64,000 nt of DNA from Halicephalobus mephisto (GCA_009193035.1 SWDT01000168.1:1-64000); one strand, 5' to 3'; shown: positions 11,671-24,251, counted from the stretch's first letter. Numbers and translations are program-made. The notes: generated by a model not told the origin, from the sequence alone.

Positions 11671-12126
11671 TGTGAAAAACGGAGATTTGATTTTTGATGA
11701 TTCATTTATTACCTTCTTAAACAATCTCGAGCACCAAACCGACTTCGATCAGAACCACCCAACTCATGTTTTCGTTCCCCTAGATTCCCTTTCATTTTTG
11801 GACAAAAATAAAAAAAAAACCAGCAAGATTTAAAGTGCGCAAAAGACAATCTGTTCTTTTCGCGGTTTGAAGCTGTTTTTGATCCATCGGAATTTGATAT
11901 CAACTGTGCTTCTTAAATTTCCCGAAAAAGTTTTATTTTCCCGAAAATCTCATGAATTTCAAAATTCGAATTTTTTTAAATTAATAGGTAATGCGAAAAA
12001 TAAATCGTTAATCTGTCGGGATTTTTTCAAAATCGCAAAGTAATTGATTAATTAAATTTTTTTCAGTTTTCGACTCGGAATTTTCCTACTTTGCCTGAGG
12101 CATGAAAATATTTTATTTTTGTAATT
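11671..12126. promoter_or_regulatory. Upstream region of crb-1 with a possible trans-splice acceptor and an overlapping uORF
   Basis: TTTTTTTCAG ends at 12066, 60 bp before the proposed crb-1 start, and has the form of a nematode splice-leader acceptor. An ATG at 12102 opens a 14-codon frame that stops at 12144-12146 and overlaps the crb-1 ATG at 12127 in another frame. 11700-11900 is GC-richer but has no recognisable gene. The regulatory roles are inference. Confidence 0.4.
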
Positions 12127-15100
12127 ATGAAGATTCTGGCACCTAATATCGTTTTCAACTCGTGGTTAAGGTCGTTATTTATAGTTTTTTTTCTTTTAAA
12201 TTGTAAGTTTTTTTAAAATTTAAATTATAAATTTTTTGAAATTTAACTTATTTTAATTTATAAATTTTTAAAATTTAATTTTTAATTTATAAATTTTCAA
12301 AACTTAATTTTTAAATTCTAAAATTTAGTTTTTAATTTATAAAGTTTTTAAAATTTAATTTTTAAATTATAAATTTTTAAAACTTAATTTATTTTAATTT
12401 ATAAATTTCTAAAATTTAACTTATTTTAATTTATAAAATTTTTAAAATTTAATTTTTAATTTTTTAAAATTTTTAAAATTTAATTTTTAATTTTTTAAAA
12501 TTTTTTAAATTTAATTTTTAATTTTTTAAAATTAATTTTTGAAAATTATTTTATTGATTTTTTAAATTTAATTTTTTTAATTCTAAAATCATTGATCATT
12601 TTTGAACTTATTTGAAGATCATTTTCGGAAAAATTTCAATAATTTGGATGTTTTTATTTTTCCAGACACCTCAGGAAAGAGGAATTGCTCAAGTAATATT
12701 TGCTTCAACGGGGGTCTCTGTACTGTCGACGATTCTGGAGATGATTCTGGAGATGATTCAGAGGGATATCGATGCGAATGTCGACCGGGATTTTCCGGAA
12801 CTCTTTGTGAACTTCCGATTCCGTGTTCTTTGGAATGTCGAAATGACGGATTTTGTACTTTTAATTCTGAAAATAATCAAATTTGTGAATGTCCTGAAGG
12901 TAATTTTTTTTGTTTAAAAAGTTTCAAAAATTAAATCACAGGGTTCGCGGGAGACCTATGTGCAGCCACCGCCGACTGCCTCGTCACCGGCTGTTTGGAA
13001 GGCGAAATGTAAGTTTTTTTTGTAAAAATTTACTCTAAAAATTTCATTATTAAATACGAAATATAATTTTTCCAAAAATACGTTTAGAATTTACGATTTA
13101 ATTTAAAAAATCGTAAAACGAGATAATCTAGAAAATCCGTAAATCTGGATTCTCATTTTTATTTTTTATTTTTTTGGAAAATCAATTAAGCGACTTTAAT
13201 CAACGGGGAAAATCCACCTAGTTACGAAAAATAATTATTGAAATTTATCTATTTAAAACAGAAAACAAAAATTTTAAAAATAGTTCATCCGGAAATTTTT
13301 TAAAACATAAGTAAATCCTAATTTTTTCATATTTTTAATTATTTTAAAATCTCATTACCTAGCTGTGAAAAACATAAAAATCCACCTAGTTACGAAAAAT
13401 AATTATTGAAATTTATCAACTTAAAACAGAAATAAGAATTTTGGAAGTAGTTCATTCAAAAATTCGTTTGTCACAATTGAACTCATTTCGTTTTTTCAAA
13501 TTTTAATATATGAATTTTACATTTTTATCTCATTTTGCCACCCTAGAAGATCCTTCAGGAAAAATTGCATATGGATTCTGAATATTTACCCAGTAACCTG
13601 CAAAATGAGTTACAATTTGTTTTCGGAGATTACTTCGAGTAAAATGTTTTTTCTCAGTTCAAAATTTAAATTCATATATTAATTTTTTCATTTCAGATGT
13701 CTCCTAGATTCCAAGGATCAGAAATGGTCATGTGCTGTCGATGTCTGCTTCAGGGACAATCCTTGCCGGAATAACGTGACTTGCAGACCGATCAGAAACG
13801 GATTCGTCTGCGAATGTCCCGTTGGATTGTCCGGAAGAACTTGCGAAATTGACGTTGATGAATGTGGTGATGATCCGTGTAGAAACGGAGCTGAATGTGT
13901 GAATATGCCCGGAGGATTCAGATGCGTCTGTTCGCCAGGATTCAATGGTCAACTTTGCGAACAACATGTTGGATTTTGTGTTCAGGATCCTTGTGGTCCT
14001 CGAGGAGATTGTATCGAACTTAATCAAAGTTATTCCTGCAATTGTCATCCAGGATTTTCTGGAAAAAATTGCGAAAAAGAAGTTCCAATTTGTGTTTGCG
14101 AAAACGAAAGACACGAATGTAGTCTCGTCGACGGAAGAGCTGTCTGCAAATGCCCCGAGGGAACTCAAGGCGAAAATTGTGACCAACCAGTTGATCTTTG
14201 TGTTGACGAAAATCCGTGTCAAAACGGAGGCCAATGTATCGCCAACGGAAATCAAATTTTTTGCATTTGTTCTTCTCAGTTCACGGGCCAGTTTTGTCAA
14301 AACAAAATTGTCGAATGTCTCGTTGATGAAAAACCATGTTTAAACGGAGGAAAATGCGTCAAAGGAGAATCCAACAACTCCGTCGATAACAAATGCGAAT
14401 GCGTCGGAAGATTCATGGGGAAGTGGTGCGAGCAACTGAGGCTCAACGCTCATCTGAATTCCTCGAGTCCTTCGAGACAGGAATGTCCATCTGGTTACTG
14501 TGGAAATGGAGGTTCGTTTTGTAATTTACTACATTAAAAATTCATAGAAAATTCCAGAATCCGGTAGAAATTTAAAATTTTACAGACGCCGCAAATCACG
14601 ACCGAACATGATCGAATTCGTTTGGTCGCGTTCAGTCACGAGTGATTTTCAGCATCTGTGAAAAAATATATTTTAAATTTTACATTTATTTCGTAATCTT
14701 ATAATTCCCCAATCAACTTTATATTGCAAAAGTCATATATGAACTATTTTACAAAAAAGTCCTGACGTGATTTTTCTCAAGTTTTAGAAAACACATGGAT
14801 GATTTCGAGCATCTGTGAAAAAATATATTTTAAATTTTACATTTATTTCGTAATTTTATAATTCCCCAATCAACTTTATATTGCAAAAGTCATATATGAA
14901 CTATTTTACAAAACAGTCCTGACGTGATTTTTCTCAAGTTTTAGAAAACACATGGATGATTTCGAACATCTGCGAAAAAATATATTTTAAATTTTACATT
15001 TATTTCGTAATCTTATAATTCCCCAATCAACTTTATATTGCAAAAGTCATATATGAACTATTTTACAAAACAGTCCTGACGTGGTTTTTCTCAAATTTTT

Positions 15101-18100
15101 AGAAAATACATGGATGATTTCGAACATCTGTGAAAAAATATATTTTTAATTTTTTACAATGATGATTTATTTTTAGGGAAATGTAAGATCGAAAATGGAA
15201 AACCCACGTGTTCTTGTCCAGCGAACTTCGCCGGTTCTCGATGTGAGAGACTTCTTTCGAAAGATCTCTGTTCTCCTGATCCTTGTCTCAACGACGGTCA
15301 GTGCCAGACGGACGGGAAATCGGTCACTTGTTTCTGCACGGAGGACTTCACAGGAAAACATTGCGAAATTCCTTGTCGCTGTGATTCTGGAGACATTTGT
15401 CGAGAATCCTTGAAAACTCCAGGATCTGCAGAATGTTTGACGGTACCTCCTTCTGAAATTCTCATTCCTGATAACGTCTCTGAACCCCCTGTAACGATGA
15501 GAACGATAATACCAAAGTTGGAAACAACTCAGAAGCCATTAACGACGAATTTCCCAACTCCGCCGTCGTTAGTGACGGAGAAACAAACTGAATCCTTTTC
15601 CCTTTCTTCTTTGACGAGTGTTCACCCTAACAAATTAACAACTACCCCAGTTCCGCCTCTGGAACTCGGACCATTTGACGGATTACTCGTAAGTTCAAAT
15701 ACTAATCAAACAAGTTTCCGGAATTTTACGTATAAAAACTCCGAATTTCATATACGGGAATTTTTAAAATTTCATATATGAGGATTTTTCGAATTTCATG
15801 TGTGAGAATTTTAAGATTTCATATATGGGAATTTTTAAGATTTCATATACGGGAATCTTTAAAACTTCATATATGAGAATTTTAAGATTTCATATATGGG
15901 AATTTTTAAAATTTCATATATGGAACTTTCCTAAACTTCATATATGAGAATTTTTCGAATTTCATATATGGGAATTTTTAAGATTTCATGGATGAAGATT
16001 TTCCGAGTTTCATGTGTGAGGATTTTCTAATTTTATATATGAATGTTTTCAGAATGTGACGTCATGTGACGACTGTATTAATGCTCATCGATGTCTGGAG
16101 ATTGATCGCAGATTTGTTTGTCTTTGTCAACCGGACTTCACTGGAGCTTATTGCGATGAACCTATAACTTCTTGTTCGTCGATGACTTGCGAGAACGGAC
16201 AAGTTTGTCGTCTTCAAAGATCCGGATCCTCTGATCTTGCTCAATGTGCTTGTGCCCCGGGATTCTTCGGGGTTAACTGTAAAGAACCCACGACTGCTGG
16301 ATTCAGAAATACTTCTGTATTACTGTATCAGACGCCGGAAGTTTCGGGAGAAAACAAGAACAAAAAAAATGAATATTCTTTGATTTTTTCGTTCAAAACG
16401 ACTTTGTCCAAAGTCCATTTTGTCAGCGGAGAAGACCTTCTTGGAAGAAGGAAGTTCTCGATCGAACTGATTGATGGATTTTTGGTTTTGACTTTGGCGG
16501 AAGAAAAAATTACAATTTTGGAGTTACTTTTGAACGACGAAGAATGGTATTCTGTCTGGTTAACAATTTCCGGAAATTTGCTTTCTGTGGAAATCGAGGA
16601 TTCTGGATCTAGTTATGTTCTGACCAGAAACAAACAGAAAATCAAACCGTTCGTTGTTTTCACGACGAGATTCGGAAAAATCGACGAAAAACGATTTTTT
16701 GTCGGATGTCTTAGAGACGCTTTTGTCGATGGAGAAATTGTGGATTTGTTGAGTGACGAAAGAAGCATAGATATCGATCACGGATGCAACAGAAAAGACC
16801 AATGTTCGGTCGGCAAATGTCAAAACGGAGCCGCTTGTGTGGATTTGTGGAACGACTTCAGATGTGATTGTGTTCGACCATTTTTGGAACCTACATGTGT
16901 AGAGAAACTTCAAGAAGTCACATTTGGTCACGACAACGTCTCTAGTCTTATTGAATATTCCATCGATCCGGAAGATTCCAGAGATATTCGACAAAAATTT
17001 GATTTTAGTTTTTTGTTGAAAACTAACGCAAAAAACGGAATTGTCGCATTTTTGGGAAACAGATCCGACAATGAGGATTCTGTAAGCACCTTCATCGGAA
17101 CAGAAATAAAAGAAGGAAAATTGGCCGTTTCTGGAAGGTTGGGAGGAAAAAGGGTTCTTACAGTAACCACAGACAAGAAAATAAACGACAACGGTCTGCA
17201 TTTGATCGAGATTCAGAGGACCGGAAACGACTTCAGAATCAAGATTGACGGCAAACAAGAAGGAATTCTGCAATTCAAACAACCTTTCGAACATCCTCTT
17301 CTTGCTGATTCTCTGATTTTTGGAGACAGATCTTCCATCAAAGAATCGTTTTTAAATAATTCTAGTTTTTTCAAAGGTGTCATCCAGGACGTCAGGATCA
17401 ACGCCAGATCGGTTTTGCTCATCGAAGATCATCTTGATTTCGAAATTGAAACTTTCGGTCAAAAACTTCTGGATCAAAATATTCTTCCTGGTACCGTATC
17501 TGATGACGTTTGTGCTGTCATGAAACCATGTCTTCAAGGAAGATGTTTCAACACTTTCAACGATTTCGAATGTCAATGTGATCCTGGCTGGATCGGACGA
17601 GATTGTGGAAAAAAAAATTTTTGTTCAAACAAGCCATGTCCAGAAAATTCGGAATGTCGAAATTCTCATGGAGGTTATGTCTGTATTTCTGCCGCTACAT
17701 TCAGTCCCACATCTGTAATCAAATATTCTCTGTCGTTGCCTGAGGGCCTGATAGAGAGAAAAATGGAGGCAAATTTCAGTCTCGAAGTAAGAACAAGATC
17801 AACAAACGGTCAAGTCTTCAAAATGGTAAATTTTGAACTTAAAAAAAAAATTATTTAAATTTTTCGAACAGAAAGAGAATACTGTAAAAGTAGAGAATAC
17901 AGTAAATTAAATTATTCATTACCGTAATCAATTTCTTTATTTCTACAGTAATTGTTAAACTTTAAATTTTTCAAAAACTTTCATCGAGAAAATTTCAAAA
18001 GTATTTTATTTTTAATTTTTACAATAATATTATTTTTTAAAATTTTCCGAACAGAAAGAGAGTACTGTAAAAGTAGAGAATACAGTAAATCTAGTTATTC

Positions 18101-20754
18101 ATTACTGTAATTAACTTGTTTTTATTTCTACAGTAATTGTTGAACTTTAAATTTTTCAAAAATTCCCGTCGAGAAAATTTCGAAAATATTTTATTTTTAA
18201 TTTTTTAATGCGGTCGATTTCAGCAAAGTTCGACAGATTCCATTTCGCTTCAACTTTCAGAAAACGGAATTAATTTTATTTACAGTAATGCCACTAATTC
18301 GATGAGAGATCCATTAGCAGTGAATTTGAGCAATGGAGATTGGCATACTGTAGTTGTTAGAGAATCTTCTGGAAAATTATTTGTAGAATTTGATTCAAGT
18401 CCATCAGCTCCACTTTTGGCTCCATTTTCTTTGACGAAATTTTTGATTGACAAAAATGGCAGATTTCTTCTTGGAAAAGGCTACAACACGACCGGATTCA
18501 AGGGATGTGTCCAGAATGTTTTGTTTTCGAACTTTCCTCAACTGTCCTTCTTGCCTGAGGAGGTGTTTTCTGGAGGACTGAAGTCCGTTTCGCACTTCAT
18601 TCCTGTTCAAAGAGAAAATCTGAAATCCGACGGATGTACTTCCAGGGAAGTTTGTGGAGCTCTGAATCCTTGTAAAAACGGAGCTACTTGTGTGGATATG
18701 TTCAATCTTCGAGAATGCCGATGTTTAGCTGGATTCGAAGGCGAATTTTGCGAAATGAACATCGACGACTGTGGTCCGGACAAGGACGACAAATGCAACT
18801 ACTCCGGGACCTGTGTGGATGGGGTCAATGAATGGAGTTGTTCTTGTTTGAAGGGGTTTTCAGGAGATTATTGTGAGACACTTCTGGATCAATGTAAAGA
18901 TAATCCTTGTCAAAATGGAGGAGTCTGCGAAACCGAACCAGATGCGACTTACAGCTGTTCTTGTAGAGATGGATTTTTTGGAATCAGATGTCAACAAAGA
19001 AAATCCGTCCGATGTGACGCTAGACCTTGTGAAAACGGCGGAACTTGTCGAGAAACCGACGACGGAATAGAATGCATCTGTCCGCCTCTCTACAAAGGCC
19101 CTCTTTGCGAGGATTTCACAAATCCCTGTGCCATAATGCCGTGCCAAAATGGAGGAACATGTTCGGTCCAGTCCAACGGAATGTACAAATGCGATTGTCT
19201 TCCGTTGTACAGTGGTGATACTTGTGCCGAATTTGCGGAAACTTGTCTCATAGGCCTGGATTCGGATAATCCTCTCTGTGTTCATGGAGCATGTAGAAAT
19301 ATCTGGAACGGTTATCTCTGTCAATGTGATCAAGGCTGGACCGGTAATCGATGCGAAATCGACCTTGATGAATGTTTGGATTTTCCTTGCGAAAATAACG
19401 GAACTTGTGTGAACATTGCCGGAGGGTTCAGATGCGATTGTGCCGAATTCTATCTTGGGAATTACTGTGAAGTCGTCGGAATCTGTGCCACGAAGCCTTG
19501 TCTTCACGGAAAATGCGTCCAACATTCGGCTTCTGATTTCACTTGCAATTGTGAAAAAGGATATCAAGGAAAAAATTGCGAAGAACAGATTGATTACTGT
19601 AAAGATGAGCCTTGCATGAACGGAGCTACATGTCAGAAATTAATCGGAGGTGAGGTTTTTATTAAAATTATTTAATTTTACAATATTGTAATTTTTAAAA
19701 TTTACTAATTTAATAATTATTTTTAAAAATTTAAAAATTAAAAAAAGTAAATTTCGTAAAAAATTTAAAATACAGTAATTTTTGGAAATTTACTAATTTA
19801 ATAATTATTTTTTAAAATTAAAAAAAGTAAATTTTGTAGAAAATTTAAAATACAGTAATTTTTGGGAATTTACTAATTTAATAATTATTTTTTAAAATTT
19901 TTACAATGTTTTTGGAAAATTTGTAAATTTTTAAGTTTTATAAAAATTTATTTTTTAATTTAAAAAAATGTATTTTTAGGATTCAAATGTCTCTGTATTG
20001 CTGGATTTACTGGGGAAACTTGTGCCACAGATATCGACGATTGTGTTGCTGGAGCCTGTGCCAACGGCGGTCGTTGTGTCGACAGAGGCAATGGGGTCGA
20101 ATGTAACTGTAACTCGACGGGCTTCAAGGGAGCCCAATGTACAGAGGACATTGATGAATGTTCATCTCAATTAATTTCGAATTACTGTATTAATGGTCTT
20201 TGTGTAAATTCTCCAGGAAGTTACAAATGTCAATGTGAAGAAGGCTATATTGGAAAAAGATGCAACATGGTGGATCCGTGTGTTCCAGATGTCTTGAACA
20301 GAACACTTCACAACTGCGTCCACGGAATCTGCAGGAATCCGGTGGTCGTGGTTCTGCCGGGCGAAAGAGAAGTCGCCCAGCACGATTGCGAGTGTTTCTC
20401 CGGCTTCACGGGTCCTCAATGTACTCATCAAATTGAGAAACATTACGCCATTGCCTTAGGGTATATCGTGGGTCCTCTCGCCGCGATTCTGATCGTTCTC
20501 TGTCTTCTCGGATGCATGTTGTTCGTTTTTGTGGCGAAAAACAAAAGAGCCAATCAAGGCCATTATTCGCCTTCAAATCAAGAACAAACAGGAAACAGAA
20601 TGCAAGTAAGTACTTTTACAGTATCCTCTGGAATGGTTAACATTGATTTATTTTTAATTAATTTTATTTCAGAATTTTTCAGATGTTTTCGATGGAAGCT
20701 CAAAAACTCCAATTGCCTCCGGCCAACAAGCCCCTCCCAGAACGCCTGATATAA
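12127..20754 (+). CDS. crb-1: Crumbs homologue: EGF / laminin-G transmembrane polarity protein
   Basis: Apical polarity determinant of epithelia; its short tail binds FERM proteins and, through C-terminal ERLI, the PDZ protein Stardust/PALS1. Exons 12127-12202, 12666-12899, 12942-13008, 13697-14511, 15177-15688, 16053-17825, 18224-19649, 19980-20605 and 20683-20754 give 1,866 residues. Order: signal peptide (1-25); about 13 EGF modules interrupted by a Ser/Thr/Pro-rich linker (486-565); laminin-G 1 (about 651-813); EGF; laminin-G 2 (about 856-1048); EGFs; laminin-G 3 (about 1118-1292); 12 more EGFs, several calcium-binding type; membrane helix (about 1793-1818); cytoplasmic tail with KRANQGHYSPSNQE, the FERM-binding motif, ending PERLI. 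Drosophila Crumbs has a similar count of about 30 EGFs with four laminin-G domains. The small first exon is chosen for its hydrophobic peptide and matching phase. The last exon has two competing acceptors. Close paralogues such as eat-20 lack this size. Confidence 0.93.
13009..13696. repeat. crb-1 intron 3 with a short direct repeat
   Basis: Contains two copies of CACCTAGTTACGAAAAATAA and flanking bases, near 13206 and 13382. Otherwise AT-rich with no gene. Confidence 0.5.
14640..15145. repeat. 157-bp tandem repeat in crb-1 intron 4
   Basis: Three near-identical copies; the landmark CATCTGTGAAAAAATATA recurs at 14653, 14810, 14967 and 15125, so the period is 157-158 bp. The copies differ at only a few sites, suggesting recent expansion. 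Confidence 0.95.
15740..16035. repeat. Short tandem repeat in crb-1 intron 5
   Basis: About ten variants of a roughly 26-bp unit, TTTCATATATGGGAATTTTT, fill the intron. Confidence 0.85.
17826..18223. repeat. Direct duplication in crb-1 intron 6
   Basis: A segment starting AACAGAAAGAGAATACTGTA at 17868 recurs from about 18052 with few changes, giving two copies of about 165 bp. Both contain several ACAGTAA words. Confidence 0.75.
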
Positions 20755-20900
20755 AGTTGAAAATCCGACCGGCTCCAGAACCCCCCATAAGTCGTAAAAT
20801 TAACCAGGAACCTCCCATAAATCGTAAAGTTAACCAGGAACCCCCTGCCAGAGGAACCACCTGGGCTTTTGCCGTTCATCCCATAGATGAGATGCTTTGA
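20673..20900 (+). CDS. Possible alternative last exon of crb-1 (no ERLI)
   Basis: An AG at 20671-20672, 10 bp upstream of the acceptor used for the ERLI frame, would splice exon 8 in phase 0 into a different frame. That frame stays open for 75 codons and ends DEML at 20900. It is Pro-rich and contains a 30-bp in-frame duplication: PPISRKINQE followed by PPINRKVNQE. In the ERLI isoform this DNA is 3' untranslated. The open frame and in-frame duplication are visible; use of the acceptor is inference. Confidence 0.4.
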   Translation, partial: NFSDVFDGSSKTPIASGQQAPPRTPDIKLKIRPAPEPPISRKINQEPPINRKVNQEPPARGTTWAFAVHPIDEML

Positions 20901-21100
20901 TTCACAATTTTAATTCGAGTCTCTTTTTAAAAATGAAAAACGGGTTGTTTTGAAAATTTTAAATCAATTATATTATAAAAATTAATCAATTCGTTCCAGT
21001 AACAGTAGGATAACGTGATTTTAGGTTATTGTTGGATTGTAAAATTTTCTCGTTCTAGAAAATCGTTTAGAAAAAATGGAATACAGATTCTGAATCTGTA
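20901..21100. other. Downstream of crb-1
   Basis: AT-rich 3' flank with no gene. TGTTGGATTGT at 21030 matches the end of the solo LTR at 25457, but no partner end was found nearby. Confidence 0.35.
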
Positions 21101-21104
21101 TTTT

Positions 21105-21263
21105 AAAAGTTACAAAATGCCAGAACTAATTCCAAAAGTCATTTTTAATAAATACACTTCCCTTGTTAGTTCATTTAAGAAGTGGGAAGCTCTCGGTTTC
21201 AAGCGTACGCTCGGAAGACCAAAAACGAGATGGTCAGACAAATTGAAGAAGAAGCATGGCTGA
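21105..21263 (+). pseudogene. Possible C-terminal fragment of a non-LTR retrotransposon
   Basis: The frame ends with GRPKTRWSDKLKK, which resembles the GRPKTRW-D-K motif near the C-terminus of RTE/Jockey-like reverse transcriptase proteins, where it is followed by W-x(n)-DR-x-W. Here a stop follows at once and the downstream motif is not clear, so only a scrap remains. The match is short and could be chance. Confidence 0.3.
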
Positions 21264-21362
21264 ACATAGTAATCCTTCTCACTACTGATTTGTATCGGTC
21301 TCTTTATTGCCTCAAAAGTGGGTAATTAAACCAAAGAAAGTGATAATTACAACAATCACAGT

Positions 21363-21445
21363 AAAGCAAGACATAATATATAAGACATAATATATAATAT
21401 ATAATATATAATACGTAATATATAAGACATAATATATTACGATTA
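21363..21445. repeat. ATAATATATAAGACAT microsatellite-like repeat
   Basis: Short iterations of ATAATATATAAGAC and ATAATATATA. Confidence 0.7.
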
Positions 21446-21483
21446 CTTAAAACATCATAATTACGATAAGCACAAAATGCGAA

Positions 21484-21666
21484 TCAGGCACATTTATAGT
21501 GAAACGTAGAGATCCGCTTGCTTCTTTTGTATTGATGATTCATCTGCCGTTCTCCATCACTACCATCTTCGACTGCGTCGACAATGACCATACGTGGGTC
21601 AGTCAAACCTATGATCGTAAAAAAATGGAAAGTGTGTTGTGAACCGCATGATGACACATTAGGCAT
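21484..21666 (-). pseudogene. Possible DDE-transposase fragment (PIF/Harbinger-like), weak
   Basis: The minus-strand frame includes MVIVDAVEDGSDGERQMNHQ. This loosely recalls the VDVG-x-GS-x-SD block around the second aspartate of DDE_4 transposases. There is no supporting sequence on either side, and the call is tentative. Confidence 0.2.
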
Positions 21667-21699
21667 GGGATAATTGTTGTGTTTAATTCAGTCAAATTT

Positions 21700-22595
21700 T
21701 GTAATTGCTCTTCGAAAACAATTCAATAAAGCGAATTGTTAGTTATTTTTATCTCAGACATATTTTGGAAAGCTCGTTCGTCATCAAGTGGAAATCTTGT
21801 TGGACGAACTTCGAACTGAAAAAACGAAAATTGTCCCATGTGGAAACTGTACGAGAAAGCTGGTCGTAAAAATACTCGTGCAAGTTATTTGACAAACATT
21901 CCCCCTTGCCCAATTTCCAGTGATTGCAGGCCAGTCAAACACCGTCCTATCGGAAATAAGCCAAGAGGAGTGGTCGTGTTCCTTAAAGATTTCTCAATCC
22001 AAAAGAGTGCAACTTGAAATTTTCTTAAATTGATAAAACTGTCATATTTAACTTTTTTTTATGGTTTAATTTTTATTGATTAATACTTTGTGAAGGTTTT
22101 TAGAGTTTTCCAAAAGTTAAAGACTAAAATTTTTGATAATTATGAAAATTTCTGAAATATTATAAAATTTATTAGAAATCTAAATTTTCTAATTTTTTGA
22201 ATTTTATATAATTCTTTAATTTTTTGAATTTCATAGAAAATTTTGGAATTTTTGATAATTATGAAAATTTCTGATATATTATAAAATTTATTAGAAATCT
22301 AAATTTTTTTTAATTTCATAGAATTTTGAAGAATTTAATCGAAAATTAAAAAATTTTAAAGAATAAAATGGACATTTTTGAAATTATATAAATTCTCTAA
22401 AGTTTAAAATTTTTTAAATTTTGTAAAATTTTCCAGAATTTGATGTTTTTGGGATTTTTAAGAATATTTTAGATACTTCTGAAGTCATCTGAAATTCGTT
22501 TTGAAATTTCCCAAAAATTCGTGTCGAGAAAATTGCGCAATGATTTTTATTTTTTATTTTAGATTTTTAAAATTTTCTCATTGGACTTGGACGAA
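21700..22595. other. Intergenic before the KCTD gene
   Basis: 21700-22020 is unassigned. 22120-22320 carries a direct repeat of an AT-rich unit containing GATAATTATGAAAATTTCTG, about 124 bp apart. TTTTATTTTAG at 22552-22562 could be a splice-leader or cis acceptor ahead of the start at 22596. Confidence 0.4.
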
Positions 22596-24251
22596 ATGTC
22601 AGCCAGAGGCACAAATTCCCTCGGAAAAGCGACGGTGATTTCTGGACAATACCGATCAGTCGTTCCTCAAATAAAACAAAATCACGGAAACGACGTCGTG
22701 GAGATCAACGTCGGAGGCGTCATTTTTTCGACGAAATATCAGACTTTGGCCACTTCGAACAGTCCCTATTTTGAAGCCATCTTCTCAATTGCCTACAATG
22801 GCAGAATAGTCGAAAATCCTGGAGCTGTTACGGTAAGTAATAAATTCTGAAAATTCGTGTTCAAAATTTTCTAATTTTTTGAAATTTCTATATTTAAAAA
22901 TTTTTTTAAATTAAAGTTTCAAAAAATTTCAAAGATTTCTGCCAGATTCTAAAAAGTTTAAAAAAATCTAAGAAAATCTAAAAGAATTCAAGAGATTCTG
23001 AAGTTGTAGAAAACTTTGGAAACTTTACTGAATTCTAAACTGTTTTGGAAATTTCCATTAAATTTTGGATAATTTTAAAAAATTATTAAAATTATATAAA
23101 ATCACAAAATTTTTCATTAAATTTTAGAAGATTTCAGAAATTTTTATAAAATTATGCAAAGTTACAGAAATTTCTATTAAATTTTGGATGATTTAAAAAA
23201 ATTATTAAAATTCTACAAAATGACAGAAATTTTTATTCAATTTTGGATAATTTCAGAAATTTTTATAAAATTATGCAGTTACAGAAATTTCTATTAAATT
23301 TTGGATGATTTAAAAAAATTATTAAAATTCTACGAAATTTTTGAGAACTAAAAAATTTCCAGGAAATTTCGTATTAGCAATGAAAGTGTATTTTTGAAAT
23401 GAGTTATATGCAATTTCAAAGCTGTTGAAAGGTACATTCAGAATCTGTTATCTGCTTCCGCTGAGTGTTTTTCTGGAATGAGATAATCATTAAAAACTGC
23501 GAAGTTTCAACACATTTAATTTTTATGCGTTTTAAAAAAAATTTTTTGGATAATCATAATTAACTTAAAATTTAAATATAATTGAAAAAAAATTAATCAA
23601 ATCGTTGTATTTAATTTAAAAAACAAGTTTATCAAAAACAAAATCCAAAAATAAAAAAAGTTATTTTTTTAAAAATTTATATTATTTTACATTTTTTAAA
23701 ATTTATATAATTTTATATATTTTTTAAAATTTATTTTATTTTTTATAAAATTAAAATCATTTTATTTTTTTATTTTTTATAAAATTTAAATGATTTTATT
23801 TTTTTATAAAATTTAAATGATTTTATTTTTTTATTTTTTATAAAATTTAAATCATTTTATTTTTTGGATTTTCAGAAAGATAAATCTAACCGGATATTCA
23901 TTGACAGAGACGGAAAATTATTCAGACATATCCTGCAGTACATGAGAGACGGAAAACACACCGTACTGCCTCAGGATCCGAGTTACTTGAAAATGCTCAA
24001 AGTAAATTTTTTATTTTTTATTTTAAATTTTAAATTTTAAATTGTTTTAGAGAGAAGCCGACTTTTTTGGACTCCACGGCCTGAGGGAATTAATAGAGAA
24101 AAACATCTTCGAACACGAAAGACAACCTGCTTATTTGATGCAACAGAAACAACAAATGTCGGCCACGGACGAAATGATTCATCTGCTCCAGAAGCTCTCA
24201 CAACAACTTAGTGCCAATGCTTTCTCCCAGCAAAATGGCTACAGAAGGTAG
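22596..24251 (+). CDS. KCTD-type BTB/POZ (T1-like) domain protein
   Basis: Exons 22596-22832, 23876-24001 and 24051-24251 encode 187 residues. A T1-type BTB domain spans about residues 32-130: DVVEINVGGVIFSTKYQTL opens it, IFIDRDGKLFRHILQYMRDG is the core strand-helix, and READFFGLHGLRELIE closes it. This form is shared by KCTD proteins and the tetramerisation domain of Kv channels. No membrane segments follow, so it is a soluble KCTD. Many family members act as Cullin-3 adaptors or regulate G-beta-gamma; which applies here cannot be told. The C-terminal 50 residues are Gln-rich and probably helical. Intron 2 is only 49 bp. An in-frame TTG lies upstream at 22581, but the ATG at 22596 is the normal choice. 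Confidence 0.92.
22833..23875. repeat. KCTD intron 1 with an AT-rich tandem repeat
   Basis: 22990-23350 holds three degenerate copies of a roughly 117-bp unit around ACAGAAATTTCTATTAAATT and TTGGATGATTTAAAAAAATT. 23640-23870 is near-pure A/T. Confidence 0.65.

Noticed and set aside
13728..14300. Long minus-strand open frame (190 codons) opposite crb-1 exon 4
   Set aside because: It is the antisense shadow of EGF repeats; its Ser/Thr/Phe-rich composition mirrors Cys/Gly-rich sense codons, and it has no splice partners.
16560..17294. 244-codon minus-strand frame opposite crb-1 exon 6
   Set aside because: Antisense shadow of the laminin-G region; no family features.
18860..19567. 235-codon minus-strand frame opposite crb-1 exon 7
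   Set aside because: Antisense shadow of EGF repeats.
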